Shown in pieces: positions 9,703 to 21,570 of a stretch of 64,000 bases of DNA; positions within the stretch are counted from its first letter, which is position 1; the number at the start of each line of letters is the position of its first letter. The translations under genes were made by a program, and so were the position numbers. This DNA comes from Prorocentrum cordatum (lineage: Eukaryota; Sar; Dinophyceae; Prorocentrales; Prorocentraceae), in assembly GCA_963575745.1 (NCBI GenBank), contig CAUYUJ010014335.1, positions 102,501 through 166,500 on the forward strand, written 5' to 3'. The notes beneath the pieces were generated by a model. That model was not told where the DNA came from. It searched no databases and was given only the letters and a program-made list of their open reading frames with translations.

Positions 9703-10309
9703 TGACGACGAGGGATGAAGAGGTCGTTGCCCCTCAGCCGACCAAGGTTGAACGCCGCCAGTGGCCTGAAATTGGCCGATATCGGACGCTCCGCGCCATC
9801 GAAAAGCCGCCGCCTTTCCGGGGTGGAGCGATGCACGCGGTGTTCAATGCCAACGCCGACGTCATCGCGAGGTGTATATACCTGCCGCTGTAGGGACTGA
9901 AGGGCGGGAAGAGGGAGGAAGGCAGGGAGGGATGGGAAGGTATGGTCAAAACCGGCCACAAGGGTGAACGCACGAAGCAAAGGGCTCACGCACCCGTCGG
10001 TTCTGGGTTTCCTTGGCCATCCTCGTCCTTGCCATCCTTGCCATCATGTTGGACTCTCCCGGCGCCCCGCATCCTCATCTCCGTATCTTCAGCCGGTTTT
10101 GGCTGTTACACCGGTCGGGCGGGGCCAGGACCGGGGCACATCGTTCCAGGACGTCCCGTAACGCCCTCAGGGCGTTTCCGGAGCTCTCGGTAGCGGCCGC
10201 GGCGCCCGACAGTTTTTTTTTTGTTCCAGCACCTCGGGCTCGCTCATATTCCCCGCTTGCCCTGGACCGATACTGTTCGGGTTCGGGCTTCGTCCGTCTC
10301 AGGGGGACT
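9703..10309. other. no gene recognised
   Basis: Non-repetitive sequence between the GGA tracts and the family D element. No supported coding region. Confidence 0.45.
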
Positions 10310-10435
10310 TGGCATCGCTCGGACGTGTGCATTTTTCCCTCGACGAGGACCATCGAGGAGCATCCTTGCTCATTTGGCGAAAAAGCCACGCACGAAACCG
10401 AACAAAACAGGGAATGGACGTCCGAGCGATGGCCA
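10310..10435 (+). mobile_element. TIR element family D, best copy
   Basis: Ends TGGCATCGCTCGGACGT and ACGTCCGAGCGATGGCCA. The inner 14 bases (CATCGCTCGGACGT / ACGTCCGAGCGATG) are perfect reverse complements. The 126-bp body holds CATTTTTCC, CGAGGACCATCGAGGAGC and CATTTGGCGAAAAA. The left part recurs at 32987-33094, and the right end recurs at 6401-6422, 12512-12530 and 35144-35165. No ORF. Confidence 0.65.
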
Positions 10436-11944
10436 GATGCTTAATTGCGGCCTCCCGCCCAAGTACAAAGTTGTTGGTTCATGTCGCTTCGCGATCTTTC
10501 TGGGCCCGAATCCCCCTCCGTGCCGCGGCGGGCCGATCCGATGCACACCTTCGATTCTATCCGAGCTGCCAATTCGCGGTGCGGACGGGCCCTGCCCCGT
10601 GCGCCGAGGCATCGTGCTCGTCCTGCTCTTCGAGGACGGGGGCGGAGGGGGCCCGGCGTCGGGCCGGGGGCCGCGTGTGCGCCTGGAGCGCGCGCTGGAG
10701 GCCGTGCGGCGCTGGCCGCTCCGCCCCCCCGCCCTCCGTCGCCCGTGTCTCGGAGGCCTCCCGGAGGCCCACCGCAGCAGGCCGTGGCGAACCACAGGGT
10801 GGCCCGGCAGCTCCCCCAGGGTTGCCTCCTCCCTGTTTCCTCCCCTTTGCCTCCTGTCTCGCTCCTCCGCCTCCCCTTGCACCCCCACCCCCTCCCTCGT
10901 CGTCGTCGTTCTCCGCCGTCTCCTCCATGTTTATGAATCATCTTCCCTCGTCGCACCACCAGACGTGTCGTTAGGGCCAAGCGGGCGTTTCTCTTGCGGC
11001 TGCCTCACCGTGTCCGATCTTGAAACTTGAATTGGGCATCAGCTCCAAGATCGAAGGCGATCAGTTTCAAACTGTGGTTATTGCCTTGAGCGCGGCGCGC
11101 ATTTGCTCGGTTTGTTTGCAATCGTTTCGGGGGTGGAGCGCGGCCGGTGTTCAAACAGTAGTTTTCGCTTTAGCGCCGCGCACTCTCGTCTTTAACAGTT
11201 TGCAGCCGTTTCATGTGTTGAGGGCGGCTTCTTTTCAAACATTGGATTCATTCCAGAACATTCCACACCAATGTCAAGGTTTCGTTGGGTTGAAGTTCCA
11301 GGAGTTTTGTTTTGTCACGATTTGGTCGTCAGGACACAAGTGGCACATGGACAGTGTTATGCTAGGGTTCAGGAAGGCCAGGATGCGGCAACCACGCTGA
11401 TTCGCGGCATTACAATCCCAGTAACGGTGTTTTGGCAGGATGGAGGATTCTCACAGGCGCACCCGGCAATCAAATTTCATTGGTGCAAAGATTTGTGGAG
11501 AGGGGTTCTGAGGTGTATGGCGACATCGTTGATGTCGTCTGGGTTGCATTCCTCCTCATCCTCATCCCCATCCCCATCCTCATCTTCATCCTCGTTTCCC
11601 ACCCCTCCCCCAACTTTCGCGGGCGCCGGCGGGTGAGTGCGGACTCGGCCTGAGGCCAACCACGCAAATCATCACCCCTACATCCCCCCTCTGTCATCCT
11701 CATTTGCATCCGTTCTCGTCGTCATCCTCAGCCTCGTGACCAACCTCCTCTACATCACCACGGGAACCGGCGTCTCACCGGCGGACGGCCGAGAGAGGGG
11801 ACGAGCGGGTGCGGCTGCAAGCGGCGCCGACCAAGACGGTGGAAGAGGGAGGTGAGGGGGGGGGAGGGGCGCGAGCCAGGATGGCGACCATGTCGCCAAC
11901 GGCGGGCAGTGGGGCAGCAGTGGAACGGCAGTGGCAGGCCGAGC
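10436..11944. other. no gene recognised
   Basis: Mostly GC-rich. Around 11040-11240 the phrase TTTCAAAC/GTTCAAAC recurs loosely, and 11560-11600 is a short TCATCC tract. An open frame at 11271-11636 ends in a Ser/Pro run made by that tract and is not called. Confidence 0.4.
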
Positions 11945-11956
11945 GGTCAGCTTCAC

Positions 11957-12008
11957 ACGCGCGCACGCGTACGCACACGGTCGCGCTCACACGCGCACGC
12001 TCGCGCGC
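11957..12008. repeat. alternating purine-pyrimidine CG/CA tract
   Basis: ACACGCGCGCACGCG-type alternation over about 50 bases, a sequence type that can adopt left-handed helix form. No function is inferred. Confidence 0.5.
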
Positions 12009-12435
12009 AAAAGCCCGCACTGGTGGCTTCGGCGGCCAGGCAGAGGGACTGCGCTGGCGCTGGCGAGGTGAGCAACACGGGGCGCGCTGCGCGGCTTCGG
12101 CCACCGTGCAGAGGTGGGGGAGGGCAGAGAGGGCGCGAGGCGCCGGCCCAGGGGGGGGGGGAGGAGCCCGGGCTCTCTGAGATCGGGGGCGGCAAAGAGG
12201 GGGGGGTGATAACAAGGGGGGGGGATATCATGACGGGGGCCATGATATTTCCCCAGATTTTATGGCGCCTCTTCTTATTCCATTACGTCCCTGGCCCCCC
12301 CGCTGGGCCGCGCACATGCCGCCGGTCATGATTTGCACCCCCCCCTCTTGGACACCCCCCTCTTGGCCGCTCCCGATCAGAGCAGCCCAGGGGTGTGGCG
12401 GGGCCAGCGCCGGAGGCCCAGCGGCGGCGGCGGCC

Positions 12436-12530
12436 GGGGGCCTCGCTCGGACGACGCGGCGCGGACCATGGAGCAACAAAACACACGCACGAAACCGAAC
12501 GATGCACGGGAAATGGACGTCCGACGGCAG
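12436..12530 (+). mobile_element. TIR element family D, shortened copy
   Basis: Left end CCTCGCTCGGACG, interior CACGCACGAAACCGAAC as in the 10310 copy, and right end AATGGACGTCCGA before the homology is lost. An internal deletion makes it shorter than the full copy. Confidence 0.5.
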
Positions 12531-12774
12531 GCAGCAGGGCTGAAGGTACAGCCGGTGGAATGGAAGTGGCACGGTGCGAGGCCGCTCCCCCGGGGAGGGG
12601 GTGCGGGGCCCGGGGGCCAGGCAAGGCGGGGGGGGGGTGGAGCGCGGGCGGCAAGACCAGCCCAGGCCCCAGGGCGGGGGAGGAGAGCGGCGAGGAGGCC
12701 GCGTGGCAGCGGGCCCGCGAGTCTGGCGGGGGCCGCGATTCCACACACACACACACACGGGCTCATGTTCTTCT

Positions 12775-12878
12775 TTCTCCTCCTCCTCCTCCTCCTCCTC
12801 CTCCCTCCTCCCTCCTCCTCCTCCTCCTCCTCCTCCTCCTCCTCCTCCTCCTCCTCCTCCTCCTCCTCCTCCTCCTCC
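12775..12878. repeat. (CCT)n microsatellite
   Basis: About 100 bases of CCT with two interruptions. Confidence 0.95.
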
Positions 12879-13982
12879 CTTACGCGCCGCGAGGATGTCG
12901 CGGAGCTCTCCGCGCGGGGCTCGAGACATTGGCGGTGCGCCGCCGACGACGACGACGACGACGATGACGCCGAGCGCGCGAGGTTGATTACGAGGGTCGA
13001 GGTCGCTTTCTCGCTTTTCGGACGTCGATCTGGGATGCACATTGGCCCCGATGGGCTCGAGAGGGGGGGTCGGCACCGTGTTTTTAGATCCGCGCGGAAG
13101 TCTCTCGCCTCTTTCCAGTCTTTTGCGGGGGCCCTCGCCAAGCCTGGAGGGCTCTGTCAGGATAAGGTTCGGGACGACAGCTGGCCGCCTTTCGGGCGAG
13201 GATCCAGTATTCAGGGCCTTCGCATTGAACAGAGCAAGACGTTGGATCTTTCGGTTTCTGGGGCCTTTGTCGCCCCACGGCAAGACGTGGCAAAGCTGAC
13301 AGGCAAGGGCGGACTCCGAGCGGGGGCCCAGGGGGGCGATTCTGAGAGGATTTGGTATGCTCCAGGACCGAGGATCCCTGCCACCCTCTCGCAGGCCTTG
13401 GCTTGCCAGTCAGTTCGGTCGCTCGACTCTCCGCTCCCCCCCCCCGCTGCCCCTCGACTCGAGCCTTCTCGGCGGCGGTGCTTTCCGTGTTCCGATCGGC
13501 CGTCCGAGCTGCGGCCCACGGCCAGCATCTGGAGTTGGCTGTTCTTTGGATCGCGGTCGGGTCGGTACAGTGAGGGCGAAGCTTGCGTTTTTTTTTGCTC
13601 AGTGCACCAGCGAGTGCACACGCGGGCTCAGCAAGCCCACGAGCGCGCTCACACCCACGACCACACCCACGAGGTGTTGCGATCATACCTGGGCACTTGA
13701 GCAGTGACATCGGGTATGCTTCGAGTCATCCCCTGCCACGTGTCTTACCTTGTCGCCCTCGTCAGTGGGCGACGCTGGCGAGTCGACCCCGATATGGCGT
13801 CAGAGCTTATTACAGCAACGTCTTGCAAATCGAGATCCTAGCGTTTCTCCCAGAAGCGCTTCTCTGCTTCGAGTGTAACCGAATGTGTTAGAACTGTCCT
13901 ATTATGCCTCGCCGTAACCAACTTATTTTACCTATACGACCACCCTTCGGGTGATAAGGGTGTTGTGTGGGGGGGGAGAGAG
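12879..13982. other. no gene recognised
   Basis: Contains a short GAC tract near 12945-12965. Otherwise no repeat, motif or supported gene. Confidence 0.4.
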
Positions 13983-13994
13983 GGGTGAACCAAC

Positions 13995-14550
13995 ATCTGA
14001 CTCAATCGATCTCACTCTCGATCTCACTCAACGGGACACCACGAGACACCACGCGACACTTGTTGATCTCACTATCGATCTCACTCAACGGGACACCACG
14101 GGACACCGCGGGGCACCTCTCGATCTCACTATCGGTCTCATTATCGATCGCATTATCGATCTCACACCACGGGACACCTCGGGACACTACTTCGATCTCA
14201 CTATCGATCTTACTATCGATCTCACTCAACGGGACACCACGGGACACCACTACACCTGTCGATCTCACTATCGATCTCACTATCGATCTCACCTTTTGGA
14301 TACCACGGGACACCTCGGAGCACCACATCGATCTCAGTATGGATCTCACTATCGATCTCACTATCGATCTCACTCAACGGGACACCACGGGACACCTGTC
14401 GATCTCACTATCGATCTCACTATTGACTTCAGTTTTTGGGACACCACGGGACACCTCGGGGCACCACATCGATCTCAGTATCGATGTCACTATCGATCTC
14501 ACTATCGATCTCACTTTCGATCTGACTCATCGGGAAACCACACAACCTCA
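13995..14550. repeat. ATCGATCTCACT satellite with CACGGGACACC sub-repeat
   Basis: 12-bp units (ATCGATCTCACT) in runs of two to four alternate with 11-bp units (CACGGGACACC). Twelve-base periodicity keeps one frame open. The same 12-mer returns at 16250-16430. Confidence 0.9.
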
Positions 14551-14970
14551 CGGGACACCACGGGACACCGCGGGACACCGCCGGACGGGCGGGCGGGGGA
14601 GAATCATTTGTCTTGACTGCGCCCTAGCAACGGCGGACACCACGGGTCACCACGGGACACCACGGGACACCGCGGGACACCGCGAGCCACCGCCGGACGG
14701 GCGGGCGGGGGGGAATCATTTGTCTTGACTGCGCCCTAGCAACGGCGGACACCACGGGACACCAAGGGACACCGCGGGACACCGCGAGCCACCGCGGGAT
14801 GGGCGGGAGGGGGAGAATCATTTGTCTCGACTTCGCACTAGCAACGGTGAGTTCATTTCTCTCGCGCGCCCACGCAGCTTCGCCTCGCCCGCACGCACGA
14901 CACGAACGAAGCGAAACGAGTTTCCAGCTGGGGGTCTCCGTTCCACTGCGATCTCACCCCCCAACCTGCG
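14551..14970. repeat. tandem ~105-115-bp repeat and flanking duplication
   Basis: Three copies of a block with CACCGCGGGACACCGCGAGCC, GGACGGGCGGGCGGGGG, GAATCATTTGTCT and GCCCTAGCAACGGCGGA start near 14560, 14675 and 14785. The last runs into a segment (CTTCGCCTCGCCCGCACGCA and following, 14836-14970) repeated at 16816-16955. Confidence 0.7.
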
Positions 14971-15714
14971 ACCCCTGCTTGTCCCACTCTACTGTTGATT
15001 ACAGCTTGCCCCTACCACATGTCACATATTGTTTCCCTGAATGCACCCTGCCTCATTCGAGTGGTGCCTACCCGAATCATGATCGCAACCCCTCCCCCCC
15101 ACACCGCACCATCCGCGACGCAACACACGCACTGTTCACATGGTGGCTCACACCAGACTGGTGGCACCACCCCCACCACCCGTAAATGCACGATGCACGT
15201 CGCGTTTCCTTGATCAGCATGATACAGGCCGCGCCCAGACGATCACACGATGTTCAAACACTCACGCCCGACTGCATGCGGCCCCCACACCTCTGTCCGA
15301 ACGTCAAGGCTACGCACATGTTGCGGCCAGCGCGTGACTGTGTGCGGCCCCCAATCATACTTCTTCATTCGCTCTTCAGTCATGGATGGTGGGGGTGTCG
15401 GCATATTTCCCGCGGCGCGCTGGCCTATCATCCTTGCCAAAAGCTGGCACACGGCTGTTGAGGGTGTGCACCAATGCCATTGCTCACCACCCCGCCGCCA
15501 GGTTGCCACTGCTTTGGGGTGGGGGCGATGGCGGTGACTGCGTAACTGCCCAGTGCACGTTTTCACGCGCGTTGGCGCGCGCACTCTGCGCGCCGCGCGC
15601 TACTGGCGGCGGTTGCGCGCATGGCGCGCGTGGCACACGCGGCGCGCGTGGCGCACCTGGTGCACTTGGTCCCGCCTGGCGCGCCCAGGCACTCGCGTGG
15701 CGCACCTCGCGGGC
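14971..15714. other. no gene recognised; GCGC-rich end
   Basis: The first part is ordinary sequence. 15565-15714 is rich in GCGCGC/GGCGCACC with no clear period. No supported gene. Confidence 0.4.
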
Positions 15715-15715
15715 G

Positions 15716-15882
15716 TTCCTCCCTCCTCCTCCTCCTCCTCCTCCTCCCTCCTCCTCCTCCTCCTCCCTCCTCCTCCTCCTCCTCCTCCTCCTCCTCCCTC
15801 CATCCTCCCTCCTCCTCCTCCTCTTCCTCCTCCCTCCCTCCCTCCCTCCCTCCCTCCCTCCCTCCCTCCCTCCTTCCTCCTC
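15716..15882. repeat. (CCT)n and (CCCT)n microsatellite
   Basis: CCT repeats change to CCCT repeats after about 15830. Confidence 0.95.
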
Positions 15883-16249
15883 TGGCGCGTGGCGTCCGTG
15901 CTGCTACCCAGTGGCTGTCGTTCGGTTGGCGGCCATTTGCACACGTGGGGTCGCGGATGCTGGCTGTGCTGCGGGGGGGGGGCAGGCTGCAGCGCTCCCG
16001 TGGAGAAGTCGATCCGGCGAGTGCCCCTACTCCAATGCTACTTCGACGATGTCACTCCTGCCCCAATGCCGTTCCTTGTTGCCCAGACGGCCCCCCTGCG
16101 GGTGATGAGCAGGTTGGAGGGTGGGGGGGGAATGACCAATTGTTGGCAAATGCGATGAGAGTGACGATGGCGATGTTGGTGACGCGCCTTCGAGTTAGCG
16201 ACGACGCGTGATGGCGATGTTGTGCATCGATGTGATAACACTGTCGTTC

Positions 16250-16430
16250 ACAGTATCGATTTCGATGTCGATCTCACTTTCGATCTCACTATTGATCTCA
16301 CTATCGATCCCGCTACCGATTTCACGATCGATCTTACTCAATGTCGCAAGCAACCTCACTGTCGTTCTCACTTTTGATGCCACTTTCCATCCAATCCTAG
16401 CGATCTCATTATCGACCTCACTGTCGATAC
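16250..16430. repeat. second block of ATCGATCTCACT satellite
   Basis: More diverged copies of the 12-bp unit than at 14 kb, with ACAGTATCGATTTCGATGTC at the left edge. Confidence 0.75.
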
Positions 16431-16589
16431 CAAGGCGGGGCACTCCCGGCCACAGCCCGCCCACCGCCGTCGGAACACCGACGTGACACCAACGAGATAC
16501 CAATGGGACTCCACAGGACACCACGGCGGGAAACCCCGGGCCACCGCGCGCCCACCGGGGCGGGGCGGAGGAGCGGCCAATTGCATCCG

Positions 16590-16700
16590 AATCGCCCGAT
16601 TTTGGATTCCTCCGATTCGATTCGATTCGAGTTCGATGGCTTCCGATTCCTATTCGATTCGATTTCGGATTCAGATTTAGGCTCCGATTTTTCATTGGAG
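16590..16700. repeat. GATTC-rich degenerate repeat
   Basis: ATTCGATTCGATTC-like pentamers over about 110 bases. A similar motif mix is seen at 26405-26590. Confidence 0.6.
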
Positions 16701-16815
16701 GCATACTAGCCTGTCGATGCCCGCCGATTCGACTTTCCCGACTTGGCTGCTGATTTCCGTCGATCCGATTTATTTCGATCGCCGATCTGACTTATCGATC
16801 CGATCCTGGGCTCTC

Positions 16816-16955
16816 GTGCCCTAGCGACGGCGGAGTCATTCCTCTCGCTCGCCCAAGCAGCTTCGCCTCACCCGCACGCACGACACGAATACGAAACCAA
16901 AACCAATTTCCCATGGGGGGGCTCTACGTTCCACTGCGATTTCACCCCTCCAACC
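16816..16955. repeat. diverged duplicate of 14836-14970
   Basis: Shares CTAGCGACGGCGGAGTCATT, CTCTCGC-CGCCC, AGCAGCTTCGCCTC and CCCGCACGCACGACACGAA with the earlier copy. With the flanking satellites this suggests duplication of a composite block of about 1 kb. Confidence 0.65.
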
Positions 16956-18130
16956 TCCGACTAGAGTTAAGCTCACTCGCCAACGTGGCGCCAATCTAGT
17001 TCCGACACTGGTAGCCTCATCCCACCATCAAGAAAAGTATGCAGTTTCCACTTGTTCTCTCTTCCTGCGTCTCTCGTTCGTTGTCGGCATTGCTGAATGC
17101 GTGGCGAGATTTTGACGTGGCCCAGATCACGCGCGAATCAGCGAGTTATACCTGTCTCTCCACGCCGCTGAGACGTCTCCTGACAAGACTGCGCCTCTTG
17201 AGCGCAGCGCATGGTCTTTCGTCCGCCGAGTCGTCGGAGGCAGGGCCAGGCCCTAGAGAACGAGGTGCGCGGTTGCAGCTCCTGGGAGGTCAAAAGCAGC
17301 ATCGTCGTTGGTACAGCCGCGGTTGAAGATCGGGTTATGATCTTGTTTTGTGCCCCCCTGCTCTGGCAGACTCCCGGGCTTCATTTGAGTTTTACCTGGT
17401 CGAATGGTGGGCCCAAGAGCCCTGACATGTTTTCACGGAGACAGGAGCTGGTTCCTAATATTCGTTGGAAGCAAGTTCCATTTCAAATTCTCAACCGTGG
17501 CGATGTTACTTGTTACCTTTACAGAGGGCGGGTGGAGCTGGCGGGACCCGCTGAGAGGCAGTCGCCCGAGCTGGCCACTTCGACCCCTGTTGTGCTGTCG
17601 ATCACGTTCAGGATCGACTCCTGCCGGGTTCTCGCATCCCCACCGTCGCACCGATGACTATGAGGCCCACTGGATTAGGGGCCACACGATTGGGGGCTCT
17701 GCGGCTTATCCAAGATCGGGTTGAATCGGGGCAAAGGCAAACAAGGAAAGAGCATTGGCCGCATTCCACGGGCAAGAGGTGCGATGCGTTATTTGGATAT
17801 GCATGCCTGCACTGCCCTGACAGGCCGTGGCATTCACTTGGCGCGTTCGCGGTTATCGGCGTCGGCTTGTTGTTCAGGCGACCTCCGCATGCTTGCCTTT
17901 TACGCCCTCTGTCGCAGACCGCAGCAGGTGTTTGCAGGGCATTCCTGTTGACCCGTTGACGTCTCGCCCCCTCCTTTTTCCATCCCCGTTCCCTTCTCCC
18001 AATACTTCCCGTGTTCTTCACCCGCCAGCCAATTTTATCGAGGCCGCGAGGAAATCTTGATGACAGAGCAGGGTTTGGTGGAAAAAGTTTGCAGGGTTCA
18101 GGCCTTGATCACCACCTTTCACCACCTTGA
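16956..18130. other. low-repeat stretch, no gene recognised
   Basis: One of the few stretches without obvious repeats. A + frame at 17211-17657 has non-repetitive composition but no recognisable motif. It could hold exons, but I cannot define splice sites. Confidence 0.35.
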
Positions 18131-18656
18131 ATGGTTGCGCATGTCACGCCGCACGGTCCAGCCAAGTGCCATAGGAAAGTTTTCAATGCACTTGCGCAAA
18201 GTGAGATGGAAATGACGACTATGAGAAGTTGCGTTGATGGTCCGGCAGCCACGTGGTTGGTGCTGCAGTTGATTCCGGGGACGTCGTGTAGCTACATTGT
18301 CGTCCAACGGGCAAAGCAATCCACAAGCAGAACGTGTATTTTGTTTACGCAGAGTACTGGCGTCGACGTACTTCCTCCTCCAGGTTGGTGATCAATATGA
18401 CTCTCTCGTTCGGGGCCTGTTGAGCTTGCAGCGGTGCCTGCTCCTGTTCTGTCGGGTCTGCCATTGGAAGTCCGTCACGTTTCCTCCGCGACGCGGCGAA
18501 AGTTGCGCGCCTGGCATGACGAGGGGAGGGCGTGGGACATGAATGTGGCCATGCTGTTATTTTACTACCGCTATCTAACGGCCTTTGGCCCATCCCGCCA
18601 CTGTGCCTGGGTTGTGGGCATGAAGCCTATTGGATGTTCGTTGGGATCTCGTGGGA
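18131..18656 (+). other. possible exon pair (uncertain)
   Basis: Two open segments in the same frame (18131-18391 and 18434 onward) are separated by one in-frame stop. The second reads SSATRRKLRAWHDEGRAWD and then MNVAMLLFYYRYLTAFGP, which looks like real protein. A candidate GT...AG intron at 18384-18431 (48 bases, divisible by three) would remove the stop and keep frame. No domain is recognised, the 3' side runs into a dispersed repeat, and the intron would be unusually short. It could equally be a decayed gene fragment or chance. Confidence 0.2.
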
Positions 18657-18800
18657 AGCTCCTCTGGGGCCTCGCAGTTTGGACCTCTCTCGGGGGCCGT
18701 CTGTGTGCCTCTTGGGGCTCATGTGGGGCTTCTGGGGAGCCTCCTGGGGCCTGTCGGCGGCCTGTTGGCGGTCTCCTGGGGCCTCCCGGGCGCCATGGTG
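18656..18800. repeat. dispersed CTTGGGGGCC-type repeat block
   Basis: Degenerate GGGGCCTC and GGAGCCTCCTGGGGCC units of the same family as 2031-2515. Confidence 0.6.
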
Positions 18801-18971
18801 CTGCGCTCAGAACCGCTACCCTGCACGGTGTGGATGGCATTCGTCGGCCGGCTCGCGAGCGCGAGACGCTCCACGGCATGCGTGCAGGGTCCTTCGTGCG
18901 AGGGCCCGCACGCCTCTCCGCATGTGGGTGCGGCTGCCGTCTGGCGACTTTCCGCTGGACTCCCGACCCTG

Positions 18972-19265
18972 AACAAACGCACACATTCCACACACACCCA
19001 CACACACACACGCACGCACGCACGCACGCACGCACGCCCAGGTACACATGCGCACACACACACACACCACACACACACACACATACACGCACACGCACAC
19101 GCACATGCACACGCATACGCATACGCACACACATGCACGCGCACACACACACACACTCACACTCACACTCACACTCACACTCACACTCACACCTACACAC
19201 ACACACCTACGCACACACACACAACACACACGCACACGCGAACACAGCACACACGCATACATTTA
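18972..19265. repeat. (CA)n microsatellite
   Basis: Nearly 300 bases of CA with ACGC, ACTC and CATA variants. A run of CACTCA hexamers lies near 19153-19190. Confidence 0.95.
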
Positions 19266-19324
19266 CACAGACGGGGTTGCGCAAAGGGATGACAGGTTGG
19301 TGTCGATGGTTTGATGCGCCCGTG

Positions 19325-19715
19325 GCGCATCTCTGGCGGACCCCCCAGGGGCGGAACATACAAACATTGCGACCGTAGTGCACCTGGCAGAACCCATGAG
19401 GTGCGAGGGGATGAGCTTGATCTTCTTGGCACGCCACTCCAATGTACCCCATCAGGAGCGCAGCAACATTGACGACGTCCGAGCACACTGCAGCACCCAG
19501 GGAGGGCGAGGGCACTAGTGGGATCTGCGTATGACGCCACTCTGCAAGTCCCCCAGCGCTGCAGCAAAGTGACGGACACATACGCGCTTGGCAGCACCCA
19601 GGAAGGGCCAGGGGAATAGTTTGATTTTTGCGTAGGACGCCACTCCGCTGCCCCCCAAGGGGCGTAGCAAAGTGGCGATTGTTGCGCGACTGTCAGCACC
19701 CAGGGGCGACGTCTG
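19325..19715. repeat. tandem ~105-bp repeat, about 4 copies
   Basis: Each unit holds ACGCCACTC, a CCCCCCA-GGGGCGTAGCAAAGTGGCGA block and CAGCACCCAGG-AGGGC. Unit starts fall near 19325, 19427, 19535 and 19638. Units are 70-85% alike by eye. Confidence 0.7.
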
Positions 19716-19915
19716 CATCCAGGAGGGCGAGAGAAGGAAAGACAGCGAGAGAGGAAGGGAAGCTACGAGGGGGCACTGACGACGCGGAGAGGGACGATAT
19801 AGGAGGCGGAGGAGGAAAGGATGATGAGGAGGTGGAGGAGGAGAAAGAGCAGAAAAGGAGGAGGAGGAGGAACGGAGGAGGAGGAAGGGAAGAGGTGAGA
19901 TCAGGCTGGAGCAGG
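19716..19915. repeat. purine-rich (GGA)n tract
   Basis: AGGAGG/GAGGAA-rich sequence without a fixed phase over about 200 bases. Confidence 0.7.
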
Positions 19916-19974
19916 AGAGCAATCCAACGGGAGAGCGAGGAGAAACAGTCTTCGGCGCATTGCGAGGGCCAGGC

Positions 19975-20340
19975 AGGACCCCAAATCCCAACCTCAGCAG
20001 GACCCTTCCAGGATCCCCTAGGACTTCACGGGGATCAAGCCCCACATCAGTACCTCTGGATGACCCTACCGGGATACCCTTGACGATCCTAACATGATAA
20101 TTGCCAGGACCTGACCAGGGCTTTACCAGGACCCCGAACGATCTTGAGATTTTGATCGGATTTTGGCAGAAACTATGAGATTACCCATACCCTACCAGGA
20201 TCATACCAGAACCCCGTCGGGGACTTGCTGGAGCCCCATCGAGGACCCTACGGGTATACCAGGTCACCCCACCAAAACAGGATATTGCCAGGACCCTTTC
20301 GGGGTCCTGGACCCTCCAAGGAGCCCATAGGTCTTGCCAT
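19975..20340. repeat. degenerate AGGACCCT/ACCAGGA repeat
   Basis: Motifs ACCAGGACCC, CCCTACCAGGAT and ACCCTACCGGGAT recur every 20-35 bases with no strict period. Confidence 0.5.
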
Positions 20341-20669
20341 GACTGGACAGATCATGCCAGGTACTCGCCCAAGCCGCCCTGGCGACGCCTTGGAAGCGTC
20401 TTGGATGTTCTGTTTTGGAACGGCATGTTGGGTAGGCATTGGGATTGTTGGACCGTTTGAGACAGCTTGGAGACCGTCGGACGTTTGCCAGGAGGCAACC
20501 TTGGGCAGTTCAGGATGGCAATGCCAACACCTACAGAGTCGTGCGGATGCCCTGGCCACAGGACAGCACTCGAGCTGTGGGCTCCCTGCTTATATCGGAA
20601 GGGCGCTGCTTTCCTCTGCCGCCCAGGCCCCGCTTGCCTTGGCTGCCGCGAGTTTCCAGCTGCCGCACA
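20341..20669. other. no gene recognised
   Basis: Ordinary sequence before the family A element. Nothing supported. Confidence 0.35.
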
Positions 20670-20849
20670 CAGTCGGGGCGCTGAAGAGGGATCCCTTTTC
20701 GTTTGGGAGGGGCTCTGTGCTCCTTAGCTGGTTCACAGTGCTCCTCGGTGTTTTCCTGAGGCTTTCCACGGGAAATCTGAGCTTAGCTTCTGGGGAAAAA
20801 GGGGGGCCCGTTCCTTCTTTGGGGCTCCCTGGGCCAACGCCCCCTGCTG
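20670..20849 (+). mobile_element. Tc1/mariner-type MITE, family A copy 2
   Basis: Left end CAGTCGGGGCGCTGAAG, right end CAACGCCCCctGCTG followed by TA. The interior aligns with copies 1 and 3 (GGGAGGGGCTCTGTGCTCCTT, TTTTCCTGAGG, GGGGAAAAAGG). The left flank reads CA instead of TA, so the target duplication is decayed. Confidence 0.6.
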
Positions 20850-21560
20850 TACCGGGCCCCAGGCCCCGCTTGCCCTGGCGGCTGCGGCCTCCGAGCCGCC
20901 GCCCACAGAGGCCCGAGCCCGGCTCCCCTGCGCGGGCTCAAAGTCTGCCAGGCAGGCCGTCGGCGCCCTGCAGCGCCTGCCTGGCCGCCGCTCGTGTGCC
21001 CTGTCCGCTGCGAGGTTCCCGTGGCCGCCCATGGTATGTCCCCGATCCCGCTGGCCCTCGGTCGTCGTCGTCGTCGTGTCTCGTCGTCCCCGTCGTCCCC
21101 GTCGTCGTGCCGTGCCATGTCCTGGCTCCTGCCGCGGGGCTCCTCTTGCGCTGGAAGAAAACCAGCGTGTCCCCGATCCCGCTGGCCCTGGTTCTTGCGA
21201 CTCTCCTGTCGCCACCCATAGGGAGTCCTGGATCCCATTTGCCGTTGCTGTTGCTGTGTCCTGGTAGCGTGTCCCGAATCCCGCCTGCCTCTGATGCTGC
21301 GGCCGCTCGCTATAGGTCCGCATGCCCCGTTTTTCCCACTTGGGCTTGCCTCTAAGGGGTTCTTCACTGGTCAAGAGGAATGCTGTCTGGGGGTGCTACT
21401 GTGCCCGTTCCCCGGAGACTCCCGGGTTCCTCGGGTGTATCGGGCTCCCCGCCCTCGGTGCTTTGGGGGTGTTGTTTTGCCCGTTCCCCCGAGAATCCCC
21501 GGGTTCCTCTCCTCGGGTTTCTCGGGTTCCTCTACTCGGATTCCTAGGTTTTCTCGGGTT
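20850..21560. other. degenerate repeats, no gene recognised
   Basis: The phrase TCCCGATCCCGCTGGCCCT recurs (near 21041 and 21174, with weaker forms later), and CGGGTTCCTCGGG-like units occur around 21420-21560. No coding region is supported. Confidence 0.4.
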
Positions 21561-21570
21561 CCTGGGGACA

